Below, piece after piece: positions 10,276-19,680 of a stretch of DNA of 64,000 bases. The translations under genes were made by a program, and so were the position numbers. The stretch spans positions 141,501 to 205,500 of the forward strand of contig CAUYUJ010014263.1 of the NCBI GenBank assembly GCA_963575745.1, read 5' to 3'. Under the pieces are notes generated by a model. The model did no database searches, was not told where the DNA came from, and was given only the letters and a program-made list of their open reading frames with translations. The DNA comes from Prorocentrum cordatum. Taxonomy: Eukaryota; Sar; Dinophyceae; Prorocentrales; Prorocentraceae. How positions within the stretch are numbered: the first letter of the stretch is position 1; each line of letters begins with the position of its first letter.

Positions 10276-10344
10276 GTCTGCCGTGGAGGGCGTCTGTGTG
10301 TATATCTATACGTGCCCACCACGGGCCGTGCCTGGCCGTGGCCA

Positions 10345-10690
10345 TCCTAGGGCTCCTCCTCCTCCTCCTCCTCCTCCTCCTCCTCCTCCTCCTCCTTCTC
10401 CTCCTCCTCCCCTCCTCCCCCCTTCCCCTCCTCCTCCTCCTCCTCTCCTCCTCCTCCTCCTCCTCCTCCTGCTCCCTCCCCTCCTCCTCGTCCTCCTCCT
10501 CCTCCTCCTCCTTCTCTTCATCCTCCTCATCCTTCTCTCCCCGTCCTCCTCCTCCTCCTTCTCCCATCTCCCTCCTCCTCCTCCTCCCTCCTCCTCCTCT
10601 CCTCCTCCTCCTCCTCCTCCTCCTCCTTCTCCCCCCCCTCCCCCTCCTCCTCCCCCTCCCCCTCCGCCTCCTCTTCCTCGTCCTCCTCCT
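10345..10690. repeat. (CTC)n microsatellite in GT90 intron
   Basis: A nearly pure CTC pyrimidine tract between exons 4 and 6. The Leu/Ser/Pro-rich frames on plus and the Glu/Arg/Gly-rich frames on minus are translations of the repeat. Confidence 0.95.
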
Positions 10691-10692
10691 GG

Positions 10693-10830
10693 GGGCGGTG
10701 TGCCGTGGCCCCCCCGGCCTTGGCCTCGAGGGCGTGCACACACCACGGCAGGGCCAGGATGCAGCTCCCTGGGCGGGCTCCGCTGTCAGCATCAGCGCGC
10801 TGGTAGATCCGCGGTCGCAATCCAGCCTGC
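10693..10830 (+). other. GC-rich stretch of unclear status in GT90 intron
   Basis: About 135 bp of balanced sequence between the CTC tract and a family G element. All three plus frames are open for 35 or more codons, but none resembles GT90. Exon 4 joins exon 6 in phase without it, so it is probably intronic or an alternative exon. Confidence 0.25.
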
Positions 10831-11038
10831 CCGTCGGTCGTTGAAAGTAGGTAGTCTTGGAGTCCGATGGGTAGTTTGGGAGCCCCAGATTTCAATCCAC
10901 TTTGAGCGCCTTCCTACTTCAAGGGTCGAGTGGCATCACCTTTTCCGTCCTCTTCGGGGGGCGGGCGCACACCCAATCTGTTTTCAACGCCTTCCTATTT
11001 CATGTTTCTACCTACTTCTTCCCACCGATGGGTAGTCC
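10827..11038 (+). mobile_element. Foldback element family G, copy 1
   Basis: About 210 bp with inverted-repeat ends (GTCGGTCGTTGAAAGTAGGTAG and CTACCTACTTCTTCCCACCGATGGG). The interior (CCCAGATTTCAATC, CAACGCCTTCC, TTCATGTTTCTAC) is shared with 35286-35470. It lies in the intron between GT90 exons 4 and 6. No coding capacity. Confidence 0.8.
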
Positions 11039-11221
11039 AGCTCATCTAATCCAGCTTAGTCCCTGGCTTAATCTGGCCTTATCCGGCTTCATGGCCCCTA
11101 TTTACTCTGCTCCATCATCCCCATTCGTTCTTGCGAAGGCCTCCCATAAGCTGCCTCCTGACCCCGGCCCAGGTTGGCCCTGGCCAGGTCTGGTGGTGGT
11201 GTGCAGATGGCGTCTGCGCAG

Positions 11222-11300
11222 GTCTGGCGCCGGCTTCGAGCTGCCCGTGCCCGTGCTGGCCCAGGCCAAGCCGCGGTCCGGGTGCCCCGCGGGGCTGCTG
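11222..11300 (+). CDS. GT90 gene, exon 6: PVLAQAKPR..GCPAGLL
   Basis: Encodes SGAGFELPVPVLAQAKPRSG then CPAGLL. The 'PVPVL-x3-KPR-x2-C-x-AG-[IL]-L' stretch fits the GT90 segment before the FWRGS block. Acceptor CTGCGCAG|G at 11220-11221, with exon 4 supplying the first two codon bases. The 3' junction lies in a GATGC direct repeat (11299-11303) shared with the start of exon 7, so the exact cut is ambiguous. The joined protein reads GLLMPWWATL. Confidence 0.7.
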
Positions 11301-11649
11301 ATGCTCAGGGCAGTCACAGCCGCGGGGATGGTGAGGCTCACCCTGTGTTAGGGCGCAACTCTTGGGTGGTTAAACATTCAGACGCGGCGCTTGCATGCCC
11401 CTGGTCGAAAGCCGGTTAAATATCTGGCTGAGTCCGCTCGATCGGGTTTAAGCCCGCTCAGCCAGGCTTAATCTCAGCAAATGCGGCTCGATATTGGGTT
11501 TTGTGTGGCAAGCTCTAGCTTAATGTCTCCTTAATCGGACCCTCGCTTTGCACTGTTCTGGCGCAGATCTCCCAGACGTTGCCTCCCAACCCTTTTGCTT
11601 GGAGGAAAGAAGCGAGACACCACCACCACCATCAGATGAAGAACATATT

Positions 11650-11755
11650 CCAATTCCGTTGCTTGTCCTGGAGAGTCCTCGTCACCGCGGCTGGATTATC
11701 CTCGGAGTTATGGTCATATCTCACCCCGGGATATGTCCGGGGAGTAGCGGTATCC
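11650..11755 (+). mobile_element. Family F element, diverged copy
   Basis: Contains CTCGTCACCGCGGCTGGATTATCCTCGGAG and ACCCCGGGATATGTCCGGGGAGTAGCGGTATCC, matching the right half of family F elements at 13226, 13447, 15620 and 24735. It lies in the GT90 intron between exons 6 and 7. Confidence 0.6.
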
Positions 11756-12099
11756 GTTTTTCTTGCTCCCACACCAGCAGTGCAGCTTTGTGGGGCCATG
11801 AAACGTGTGGTGTGTGTCTGTGTTAAAGTACAGATGCGCAGGTCGGAAGCACGAGGGGATCTGGGGAGGAGGAGAGAAGCGGGAGGAGGAGGAGGAGGAG
11901 GAGGAGGAGTGACCCCAGGCTTTGCTGATTCAAGGCCTGACATCACAGGACGGCTGGAAACAGCATCGGGTTGACACACACACACACATGAATTACCGTG
12001 TGTTTAAAAATGCGGATAGGGCGGAACATGTTCAGGAAATAGTCGGGGGAAAAGGGAGAGAACTATTCATAGTTAGACACTTGGGGAGGACGGCGGATA

Positions 12100-12520
12100 A
12101 GTTGGAAAAGGAGGAGGAGGCGGAAGGAAGGGGAGGAGGAGGAGTAGCAGGAGGAGGAGGAGGAGGAGGAGGAGGAAGAGTGGAGTACGGAAAGGATGTA
12201 GGGAGGGAGGACAAGGATGAGGCGTAGGAGAAGGAGGGAGAGGATTCGGAGGTGGAGGAGGAGGAGCAGGACCACGACCAGGAGGCAGAACAGTGTGCGA
12301 GTAGGAGGAGGAGGAGGGGGAGGAGGAGGAGGAGGAGGAGGAGGAGGAGGAGGAGGAGGAGGAGGAGGAGGAGGAGGAGGAGGTGGGGGAGGAGGAGGAG
12401 GAGGACTGAGACGGTGAGGAAGGGGAGAGAGGGTGAGAAGACAAGGATAGAGGAGGGAGGGGAGGAGGGGAGGAGGCGGAAGGGATGCTGAGGGGGAGGA
12501 TGGAGGAGAAAAAGGCCAGG
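12100..12520. repeat. (GAG)n microsatellite
   Basis: A purine-only GAG/GGA tract on the plus strand of about 400 bp with short interruptions. The Gly/Arg/Glu frames on plus and the Ser/Pro/Leu frames on minus are translations of it. Confidence 0.95.
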
Positions 12521-12547
12521 AGGAAGCGTCCAAATGTCATCCCCTTT

Positions 12548-12610
12548 AACACCCTCGAGGATCAAACCTCGACGATCAATCGTCGATCGTCAATCCTCGA
12601 GCCTCGAGGA
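12548..12610. repeat. CCTCGAGGATCAA/ATCGTCGAT palindromic cluster
   Basis: About 60 bp of short inverted motifs (CCTCGAGGATCAAACCTCGA, CGATCAATCGTCGATCGTC, CCTCGAGCCTCGAGG) can form several small hairpins. It lies just upstream of GT90 exon 7. Function unknown. Confidence 0.6.
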
Positions 12611-12669
12611 TGGCGGGAAGGATGAAAAGCTGCACTTCAGCAAACCACCGCGCCCCTGGCTGCCCCGAG

Positions 12670-12744
12670 ATGCCCTGGTGGGCGACCCTGTCGCTCGACT
12701 GGTCCCGGCGCACCGCGGGGCAGGTCATGTCGCAGGGCCTCGAG
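12670..12744 (+). CDS. GT90 gene, exon 7: WWATLSLDWSRRTAG
   Basis: Encodes MPWWATLSLDWSRRTAGQVM then SQGLE. It follows acceptor CCCCGAG|ATG and ends at a GC donor (CTCGAG|GCTCGC) in phase 0, matching the phase-0 start of exon 8. The joined sequence GLLMPWWATL...SQGLE|VPWGRR fits the GT90 spacer between the AKPR block and the FWRGS block. Only 25 codons, so it is convincing because of its joins. Confidence 0.65.
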
Positions 12745-12893
12745 GCTCGCCGTCGTCGTCGAGTGTCGGAGTCGGAGGGGGAGGATCTCGATGGAGGTGG
12801 GCCTCGCGCGATACATGCTAGATCGCATTTTTTGATTGCTTGGGGCATATGGGCATTATAGCCCCCGGCCCCCCCTCCCCGCTCCCCCTTATA

Positions 12894-12967
12894 ACGTAAC
12901 GCCCCACCCCCCCCCAGTGCGCTCTGGGCACTGCCGCCGGGCGCACGGCGGGGGGAGGCGTTACATT
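12894..12967. repeat. GC-rich hairpin family D, copy 2
   Basis: An inverted repeat bounded by TAACGCCCC and GGGGAGGCGTTA, with inner stem GTGCGCTCTGGGCAC...GGGCGCAC. It is a close relative of 6671-6746. The preceding 60 bp (GCTTGGGGCATATGGGCATTATAGC) also match 6378-6430. Confidence 0.75.
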
Positions 12968-13005
12968 CTACCCCCCTCTGGCCCCTCCCCCCCTCCCCTA
13001 TAATG

Positions 13006-13160
13006 TTAAGTCGGGCCTGTCCCTCTACACGGGGAATATTCAAAAATAGTTAAAACATCGGGGGACTACTTTTTGACTATTTTTGACAATTTTGCAGCAT
13101 TGTTGGAGTATTTGTCGTTTTTCGTGGAAAATCCCCGTGTAGGGGGACACGCCGTTTTAA
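13006..13160. mobile_element. Foldback element family B, copy 1
   Basis: About 155 bp with inverted ends. The left is GTTAAGTCGGGCCTGTCC then CTCTACACGGGGAATATTC; the right is GAAAATCCCCGTGTAGGG then GGACACGCCGTTTTAAC. The interior is AT-rich (TTTTTGACTATTTTTGACAA), in contrast to its GC-rich surroundings. Relatives are at 29077 and 29564, with ends at 32655, 34226 and 35685. Confidence 0.85.
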
Positions 13161-13217
13161 CGATAATGCCCATTATCGGCGAAAATATAGAAACGCGCTC
13201 CTACATACTGATGCTGC

Positions 13218-13313
13218 TTCTCGTCCTGTAGATCCCTCGTCGCCACGGCGGGACTCCTCGAAGTTCTGGTCAGAACGCGCCCCGGGAGAGGTCCGGGGCG
13301 TAGCGGTATTGTT
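13218..13313 (+). mobile_element. Family F element, copy
   Basis: Contains CTCGTCGCCACGGCGGGAC, TCTGGTCAGAACGC-type sequence and CCCGGGAGAGGTCCGGGGCGTAGCGGTATTG. It aligns to the other family F copies and is a 5'-shortened copy. Confidence 0.65.
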
Positions 13314-13404
13314 TCCGTTGGCTCCCCCAGGAGGTTGATCGTCGTCGTCGTCGTCATGGTCGTCGTCGTCGACGTTTGGAGGAGGGGATCATCGCAGATG
13401 AGGA

Positions 13405-13560
13405 ACAGGTGCCGACACCGCGACATCTGCCTCGTTTTATCGTTTTGGGGCTCCTGGGCGGCCTTCGTCCACACGGCCGGATTCGCCCCGAGAGTCTGGT
13501 CAGAACGCATCTTGGCAGAGGTAAAAGGAGCAGTGGAGTCGGTACTTGTTGGTTTCTCCA
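13405..13560 (+). mobile_element. Family F element, copy
   Basis: Has both halves. The left is CAGGTGCCGACACCGCGACATCTGCCTCGTTTT and the right is CCGGATTCGCCCCGAGAGTCTGGTCAGAACGC, ending GTCGGTACTTGTTGGTTTC. The ends are roughly inverted repeats of each other (AGGTGCCGACACCG against GTCGGTACTTG). Confidence 0.65.
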
Positions 13561-13639
13561 TGATCGAGATTATTTGTTGGAGGATGAAGGAGGGCGAGGA
13601 GGAGGGAGGGAGGGGAGAAACGGCAGGGAAGGCAAGAGA

Positions 13640-13736
13640 CGAGGATGAGAATGAGTATAAGGATAGGGATGATGCTGGTGATGCTGATGATAATGATGAC
13701 GACGATGCTGATGATGACGATGACGATGACGATGGC

Positions 13737-13791
<55 letters not shown>

Positions 13792-13819
13792 CTGGTGGTG
13801 GTGGTGGTGGTGGTGGTGG

Positions 13820-13858
<39 letters not shown>

Positions 13859-13865
13859 CGATGAC

Positions 13866-13961
<96 letters not shown>

Positions 13962-13964
13962 GAT

Positions 13965-14005
<41 letters not shown>

Positions 14006-14366
14006 TGATGCTGATGCTGATGCTGTTGATGGTGCTGCTGGTGCTGCTGCTGATGCTGATGCTGCTTATGACGATATTGATGATGATGAGGAGGAGGATT
14101 TGCATTTTGATGAGGATGATCAGGATGATGTTGATGATACAGATGATACTGATGATGCTGGTGCTGCTGCTGAGCTGACGCTGGCTAGGATGCTGATGCT
14201 GATGATGCTGATGTTGACGTTGATGCCACAGATGATGAACGGTGATGCAGGGTGGCGGATGATGGGCGATGGGTGGTCGGTGATGTGTGATCTTTGACGG
14301 GTGATGATGCTGCTGACGACGACGATGACGACAACGGTGACGACGCGGAATAGGATGATGTTGATT

Positions 14367-14415
<49 letters not shown>

Positions 14416-14520
14416 CGGTGATGATGGTGATGATGATATTGATGTTGATGCTGATGCTGCTGATGATGGTGATCGTGATTATGGCGAGAAGGAGGAGGAG
14501 GAGAAGGAGGAGGGCGAAGG
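13640..14520. repeat. (GAT)n microsatellite
   Basis: About 900 bp of GAT/GAC/GCT triplets with GGT inserts (13795-13821) and a few less repetitive breaks near 14180-14330. All frames are open (poly-Asp, poly-Met, poly-Ile), so the ORFs are artefacts. It lies in the intron between GT90 exons 7 and 8. Confidence 0.95.
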
Positions 14521-14624
14521 ACTGGTGAGGGGTTGAGGGAGGAGGAGGATAGAGGATGACGGGAGGGATCGAAGCGGAGTTAGAGAAGGAGCGAGGAGCA
14601 GCGAGGAGGATGAGGATGAGGATG

Positions 14625-15060
14625 ATAGTGTAAGCATGACGATGAGAATGTTGACGATGGTGATGATGACGATGATGTTGACGAGGATGATGATGTTGTT
14701 GATGATGATGACGATGATGATGCTGATGTTGATGCCGACGACAACGATTATGATGCTGATGATGATGCTGATGATGCTGCTGATGATGCTACTGATGTTG
14801 ATGTTGTTGTTGAGGATGCTAACGATAATGGTGATGATGATGGTGGTTGCTGCTGCTGCTGTTGCTATTGCTGGTAAGGAGGAGGAATGCGCTGGAAGAG
14901 GCGGAGGAGGAGGAGGCGAAGGCTGAGGAGGAGGAGGAGGAGGAGGAGCCGTAGGAAGAGTCAGAGAAGGGCGGAGGGAGGAGGAGGAGGAGGAGGAGGA
15001 GGAGGAGGAGGAGGAGGGCTGGAGGCGGAGTTGGTGGAGGAGGGTGGAGCAGCGAGGAGG
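14625..15060. repeat. (GAT)n then (GAG)n microsatellites
   Basis: A second GAT-type tract (14625-14870) passes through CTG triplets into a GAG tract (14880-15060) directly upstream of GT90 exon 8. No gene is seen here. Confidence 0.95.
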
Positions 15061-15106
15061 GGAGGAGGAGCAGCGAGGAGGGATGTGCCGCTGCTGCTCC
15101 CCCGAG

Positions 15107-15216
15107 GTGCCCTGGGGGCGCAGAGCCGCCACCCTCTTCTGGCGCGGCTCGGACACGGGCTGCCTGCTCCCCGGCGGCTGCGCCGCGCCCTCCGCGCCGG
15201 GCCCGACGGTGTGCTC
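15107..15216 (+). CDS. GT90 gene, exon 8: FWRGS block
   Basis: Encodes VPWGRRAATLFWRGSDTGCL then LPGGCAAPSAPGPTVCS. The segment 'W-x-x-[KR]-x4-FWRGS-x-T' is a hallmark of CAP10/GT90 enzymes. Acceptor CCCCCGAG|GTG at 15105-15106; donor TC|GTGCAG (GT) in phase 2, matching the single-base start of exon 9. The extra Cys residues after FWRGS look like the protist version of the domain. The family C repeat starts about 25 bp past the donor. Confidence 0.8.
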
Positions 15217-15242
15217 GTGCAGCGACTGGAGCTCGGGGGAGG

Positions 15243-15402
15243 AAAAGTCAGGAGGCGAAAAAACACACAGACACATTTTGTCGTCCACTCCCAGGATAAT
15301 GTGGGAAAATATGGGGAGTGGGGGGGAAGACAGAAACCTAGAAAATATGGGGAGTCCTTTTATTTGTGTGTATTTATTTGTGTGTCCTAGGGCCCCTTCA
15401 AA
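15243..15402 (+). mobile_element. Dispersed element family C, copy 1
   Basis: About 160 bp shared with 34470-34637 and 38312-38470. It starts with GTCAGGAGGCGAAAAAACACACAGACACA, has repeated AAAATATGGGG motifs, and ends TTGTGTGTCCTAGGGCCCCTTC. The ends are only weakly inverted. It lies in the intron after GT90 exon 8. Confidence 0.8.
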
Positions 15403-15582
15403 AAGGCTCGGCAGTACTCTCGGCATCGCTCGGGCGTGTGTGTTTTTTTTTTTTCTCGGCGGGGATTGTTTCAGGAGCATCCTGGATCATCCTGCGGAAA
15501 ACAAGAAAACAGCACGCACGAAACCGGAAAAAGGCACAGGGGAAGGGACGTCCGAGCGGCGGGGAGCATTCAGAGGAGAAGA

Positions 15583-15742
15583 GGTACCCGTACATCTGCC
15601 CTTCTCTCGTTCTCCCTGTCGTAGGCCTCCTGGGAGGCCCTGGTCGCCGCCGCTGGATTCGCCTCGAAAGGCGAGTCAGAACGCAGCCCGGGAGAGGTCT
15701 GGGGAGTAGCGGTATTGGTACCTTTTGGTTTCCCCAAATGCC
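15583..15742 (+). mobile_element. Family F element, well-preserved copy
   Basis: Best copy of family F. Left end AGGTACCCGTACATCTGCC; middle GGCCTCCTGGGAGGCC; then GCTGGATTCGCCTCGAAAGG, TCAGAACGCAGCCCGGGAGAGG; right end GTAGCGGTATTGGTACC. The ends are imperfect inverted repeats. Confidence 0.75.
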
Positions 15743-15758
15743 GCTGCTCGTTCTGGCT

Positions 15759-15938
15759 TGCCTGTAGGCCCACCGGAAACGATGTTACAATGACCTTTTG
15801 TGGTCTGCACGACATGTCATCAGAGCATGTCTGGCCGAGGCTGGCTTGGTTATGACACGTCGGGCCTGCGTCCTAAGAGCGCTGCTCTTGGAACATGGTT
15901 TAGGGGGTTCCAAGAACACTCCCCGGTAGGCCTGTAAG
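15759..15938 (+). mobile_element. Foldback element family E, copy 2
   Basis: About 180 bp with ends GCCTGTAGGCCCACCGG and CCGGTAGGCCTGTAAG, which are inverted repeats. The interior TTTGTGGTCTGCACGACATG matches copy 1 at 6465. It starts shortly after the family F element. The flank GGAGAAATGGGTGCCAATACCGGTGCTCG is itself repeated (15973 and 16153). Confidence 0.75.
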
Positions 15939-16344
15939 AATGCCGGGACGGCCGCTCCCTGCTCAAAGCTCAGGGGAGAAATGGGTGCCAATACCGGTGC
16001 TCGTTCTGGAGAGATCTCGTCGTTCAGGAGCGAAAGAAGGACGTACACGTACATGAATCCACGCTGGTCTCGACAGTACACATTACGCAAATGTTCGTGT
16101 CACGCGGCCGGTCTCGCAGATCGAGGGGCCGTTCCCTGCTCAAAGCTCAGGGGAGGAATAGGTGCCAATACCGGTGCTCGTTCTGGAGAGCTCTCGTCGT
16201 CACGAGCGGGTTCCTTCGGTCGCATTCATGGGGGCTTGGCGTGTCTTCGCAAGTCCATCCGTTAGAGCGCGTCAGCGTGCGCTAGCGCTTGGTAATCGAT
16301 GAGAGAGCGCCGACCTAGCATCGTTTCGCATCGATCTAGTGTCG

Positions 16345-16540
16345 ACCCCCCTGGCGCCGCCTCCGGCGCCGCCCCTAGTGCGCACCACGTGCCAGGGGGG
16401 GGCGGGCTAGCACATGTCCAAGAAATTTGCGCGCAACTCCAAACGGGATGTTTATGCTTTTTTGTTCATCTACGAAGATCTCGTCGCCACGATTGGCTAA
16501 TCCGAACGCGCCGTGGGAGAGGTCGCGGAGTAATGTCCGA
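16345..16540 (+). mobile_element. Family A foldback (5'-truncated) abutting a family F piece
   Basis: At 16345-16472 the sequence CTGGCGCCGCCTCCGGCGCCGCCCCTAG, then GTCCAAGAAATTTGCGCG and TTTATGCTTTTTTGTTCATCTA, is the centre and right arm of family A without its left arm. It is followed by a family F piece (CTCGTCGCCACGATTGGC, GAGAGGTCGCGGAGTA) at 16475-16540. Confidence 0.6.
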
Positions 16541-16599
16541 AACTTGAGAACCAAGAAAAGATCTCCCCTCCCCCCCACATGGATCCCGACTGCCATGCA

Positions 16600-17160
16600 T
16601 TCGCCGCCGCATACAATTTGTTGTTAGCTGCCCCCCGCGGAAAAATCCTCCACGGAGGCCGAACGCTGTGATTTATATGCATGTAATGTAGGATGACGAT
16701 TAAGAAATGACCAGGGGTCGTGTTGCGTCGGCGGCGCCCCGGAGGATGATTAGAAAAAACCGGCCGCGGGCGGGCTCCAATGATTCTGAATGTTTTTTTC
16801 CCCAGATCCTTTGGTATTATTATTGTGTCCCGGGGAAACTATTTTTTCAATCGTTCCCCCCCTGCCGTCCTCGGCCAAGCGCCGGGACAGCCGACGGGCC
16901 GTGAAGCGAGGAACGGCGTGGAACGGGAATTTGACGTAAAAGTTGAACACCGCCTTAGACTTGGTATTTGACGTGTACTTTGAAGTCGACGTCGGATTAT
17001 GATTTGACGACGACGTGAAGTTCGAAACCGACGTGTAATATACATTTTTAAATTTCGTATCCTCCCGTTGAACGTCATATTGAAGACAAACATCTTGCGA
17101 TGCTGTTAATCGTTCCCCTATTTTCATGAATCGTCACCCCGCACTATATACAAACATTTG
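16600..17160. other. AT-richer intronic spacer
   Basis: Lower GC than its surroundings, with GACGT-rich stretches (TTGACGTGTACTTTGAAGTCGACGTCGG). The open frames are short and conflict between strands. No gene recognised. It lies in the GT90 intron between exons 8 and 9. Confidence 0.5.
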
Positions 17161-17860
17161 TATACACGCGCACGCACGCGCATGCATGGGAATACGCGAA
17201 TGACTAGCATGCGTGCAAATATGCAGGCTACTTTGGTCGACGACTAGGTCGTTTCCGTCTTGCTGGGACACTACGTGTGTACGCTCGCGACTGTGCGAGC
17301 GTGCGCGCGGTGGCGTCCAGCTTTTGCGCTCGGTCGTCGTTGGAGACGGATGGGCCCAGCGCGACCGCGCGCCTCCCGGGCGCGGCGTGCGGGCGCGGCT
17401 TTCCAGTTCGGATCGCGCGTGCGGCTTCCGCAGCGGAAGTGCTACGGCCTTGCGTTTCTCGGGCAAGGCCGGCCTTGCCCCTCGCGCGCCGTTGGTGTTC
17501 CACGCGAAGAGTGAAGCGAGGCCTCCGCGCGCGCGGCGGCGTTTTCTCGACGCCAGTGAGGGCGTGCATGGAATGGTCCCTGAGCGCGGTCCCGATCCAC
17601 TCCAGGTCGCAGGGCGTGTCAGGTGCAGCACGCTCGCGACCCAGAGAGGGTTCGCAGGGTGCGGTCCCGTCCCTGAGCGCAGTCTCGAGACCTGCCAAGT
17701 TCGCGGGGCGTGGCAGGCGCTGCCTGTCGCCAGGAGGTGGTGCGCAGATTCCGCCCCTGCACGCGGATCGCCAGGGCCGTCGCGGGGTCGTCCCCGGCGG
17801 TCCGTTTTCCCCCGCCTTCCATTTGTTTGCTATATGCGCACTGAAGCGCTGGGAATAAAC
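17160..17860. other. GC-rich block with GGGC(G/A)TGGCAGG-like repeats, no assigned gene
   Basis: All six frames are open for 60-190 codons because of high GC. Two diverged segments (17570-17650 and 17655-17770) share CCCTGAGCGC(G/A)GTC and GTCGCAGGGCGTGTCAGG-like text. This looks like GC-rich intron sequence; a real exon cannot be excluded. Confidence 0.4.
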
Positions 17861-17943
17861 ATTTGTTCAACTGCCCCCCCAGATTGACTTGTTTTCATCG
17901 TTGTTCGCCATTGTTCGGAGCGGTGCTATTTTCGTGCCCCCAG

Positions 17944-18003
17944 GAACTTACACACTTGGCCGAGGTTCCCGCGCGCGAAGCTGGCCCTGTTGCCTGGCGC
18001 CCG
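17944..18003 (+). CDS. GT90 gene, exon 9: WPRFPRAKLALL
   Basis: Begins after acceptor TGCCCCCAG|G and encodes NLHTWPRFPRAKLALLPGA. The 'W-x2-FPR-x-[RK]-L-x-LL' motif is the GT90 segment that follows FWRGS. A GC donor (CG|GCGCGA) in phase 2 joins it to exon 10, giving LLPGARSATYRAVDAKFT. The longer frames overlapping this site use other phases and look unlike protein. Confidence 0.7.
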
Positions 18004-18284
18004 GCGCGACCCTCCTCCCCGCCGGCTGCGTTTGCGTCCTCCCAGATTTCCGACGATGTGATTGTTTTACTATGGGTGTGTTTCCTCTGCGTGTGCTCTT
18101 GGGGCCTCTCATTCATGCTCTGCCTGGGGCCGCCCAGGAAACGGGGCCAGGACAAAACATCAGTCCTGGGGAGGGGTGCGCATTTTGGATGCGTCTTCCC
18201 TGGGTGCACACTCTGGGCGAGCTTGCGCTGCAGCGACTAATGCTTCGTCTGTGGATTTGCTCTGCCGCCCCAGCCGTCTCCCCA

Positions 18285-18450
18285 CAGAGTGGAGGCCCAT
18301 GCCAAGAGAAACCCTGCTCGCCTCCAGGGTGACCTGGGCTTCTCGGGTCTCGGTGGTCTTGCTATGGGAAGCGCTCCCATACCGAAAATCCGTGAAAGTC
18401 CTCTCCCGGCTGGGTTTTGTTGTGGAGTGTTTCCGGTGGACTGTCCTCTT
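18285..18450 (+). mobile_element. Foldback element family H, copy 1
   Basis: About 165 bp related to 25240-25416 and 35470-35651. Left end CAGAGTGGAGGCCCATGCCAAGAG; interior CTCCCATACCGAAAATCC and GGCTGGGTTTTGTTGTGG; right end GGTGGACTGTCCTCTTA. The ends are imperfect inverted repeats (GTGGAGGC against GTCCTC). Confidence 0.75.
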
Positions 18451-18614
18451 ATTGCACCCCTTCCCCTCCCGAGGCGCGCGCGGGAGCGAACGCGCGGAGG
18501 CGGGGGCACGTCGTGGGAGGCAGGCGAAGGCGATGGCGAAGCCTTGTGCCATGCCCGTTTGTCCTCCCCCCCCCTCCCCCACCCACAGTTCCTCCCCTTT
18601 CTTCCTTCCAACGA

Positions 18615-18787
18615 TCGAAGAAGACAAACTTACATGAGCATAAGATGTTGGCTCTCCATGAGGGTTTCCAGGATCAGCGCTGGAACCACCCCAGCGGCGC
18701 CTCCGGCGCCGCCCCTGGCGCGCTCCGTCAAGAAATCCGCGTGGAGCACCAAAAGTTTATGTTTATGTGTTCTTTCTTTCTCTTCTA
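18615..18787 (+). mobile_element. Foldback element family A, copy 5
   Basis: Starts TCGAAGAAGACAAAC, has CATGAGCATAAGATGTTGGC and GGATCAGCGCTGGAACC, and ends GCACCAAAAGTTTATGTTTATG...CTCTTCTA. The right inner arm is shortened. The 5' flank CCAACGA recurs at 18799-18805, about 12 bp past the apparent end, which may be chance. Confidence 0.75.
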
Positions 18788-19221
18788 CTCCTCACCCTCC
18801 AACGACCCTCCCCTCTATCACCCCGCCTTCCCGTGCCCCCTCCAGGTGTTTTATTCTTGGCCGCCCTTCCCCCCAGAGTGTTTGTTCCCGGCGACCTTGA
18901 AAGCCCATTATGGGGATGAGATGTATCCATGCCAGCCCCCCCAGTTCGCTTCCATCCCCTGCTTCCCTCCTCAACCCCAACCCTTCTCCCAGTGGAGCAA
19001 GAGGTATTGATAATTATTCGGTCCCGGATGCCCAGGGCTCCCGAGTTTACCAACTGTTCCGCGCGGGTAGCAGGAAGCGCGACCCCTAGATGCATTCCTG
19101 AAACTCGTCGAACATATCCTGAGCCAGTCCTGCCACGATATCGTTCTCGTCCTGTCATCACCCTCCTTCCTGTTCCCCCCGGTTTTTGTTCCTGGCCGCC
19201 CTCGGACTCTCCGCAGCAGAG

Positions 19222-19279
19222 GAGGGGAGGAGGAGGAGGAGGAGGAGGAGGAGGAGGAGGAGGAGGAGGAGGAGGAGGC
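19222..19279. repeat. (GAG)n tract before GT90 exon 10
   Basis: A pure GAG tract of about 58 bp immediately upstream of exon 10. The intron therefore ends in purines on the plus strand rather than in a polypyrimidine tract. Confidence 0.9.
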
Positions 19280-19315
19280 AGAGGCACTGTGGAGGCGGCC
19301 CGTGGCAGCGCCAAG

Positions 19316-19474
19316 GTCTGCCACGTACCGCGCGGTGGACGCCAAGTTCACCAAGGACAGCGTGCACGCGGAGTGCAGGCCGGCCTACCTGCAGAGCGAC
19401 CTCCACGTCGATCAGTTGGTACCCCCCAGCGGCCACCTCGAGTACAAGTATCTGATGTACGTGGACGGCTCGTC
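19316..19474 (+). CDS. GT90 gene, exon 10: DAKFT and KYLMYVDG blocks
   Basis: Encodes SATYRAVDAKFTKDSVHAE, a Cys-containing linker, VDQLVPPSGHLEYKYLMYVD and G. 'VDAxFT' and 'xxYKYLxxVDG' are core GT90 motifs in the nucleotide-sugar-binding half. Acceptor CCAAG|G in phase with exon 9; an earlier start near 19282 is possible. The 3' end coincides with TCGTC (19470-19474), the target-site duplication of a family A element. Removing it gives VDGSSFSDR, matching DGNSFSGR in fungal CAP10 proteins. Confidence 0.8.
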
Positions 19475-19675
19475 TCGAAGACGACAAAACGACATAGGCA
19501 TAAGTTGGTTTGCGCTCCGCGCGGATTTCTGGGATCCGCTCTGGGACTCCCTTGGCGGCGCCGCCGGCGCCGCCCCTGGCACGTTCCGCGCGCCAGGCAG
19601 GGGAGTCCAGCGCGGATCCGAGAAATCCGCGCGGAGCGCCAACAGTTTATGTTCATGGAGTTTTTTCGTCTTCTA
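19475..19675 (+). mobile_element. Foldback element family A, copy 6, between GT90 exons 10 and 11
   Basis: A 201-bp well-preserved foldback. It starts TCGAAGACGACAAAACG and ends TTTTTTCGTCTTCTA, with inner arms GCGCTCCGCGCGGATTTC and GAAATCCGCGCGGAGCGC. Perfect 5-bp direct repeats flank it: TCGTC at 19470-19474 and 19676-19680. Element plus repeat is 206 bp, so it must be spliced out or the enzyme frame breaks. There is no AG between 19661 and the required exon start at about 19681, so the junction is not GT-AG. Confidence 0.9.
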
Positions 19676-19680
19676 TCGTC

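Noticed and set aside
10345-10690. Leu/Pro/Ser-rich membrane-like frames
   Set aside because: (CTC)n translation, not transmembrane segments. The same applies to other CTC and GAG tracts.
13640-14520. Long Asp-rich, Met-rich and Ile-rich open frames
   Set aside because: All frames of a (GAT)n microsatellite are open; no codon bias or domain. Same for 22945-23940 and 32812-33130.
17160-17860. Overlapping 150-220 codon ORFs on both strands
   Set aside because: High GC keeps all frames open; the real GT90 exon nearby (17944-18003) uses a frame without a long ORF.
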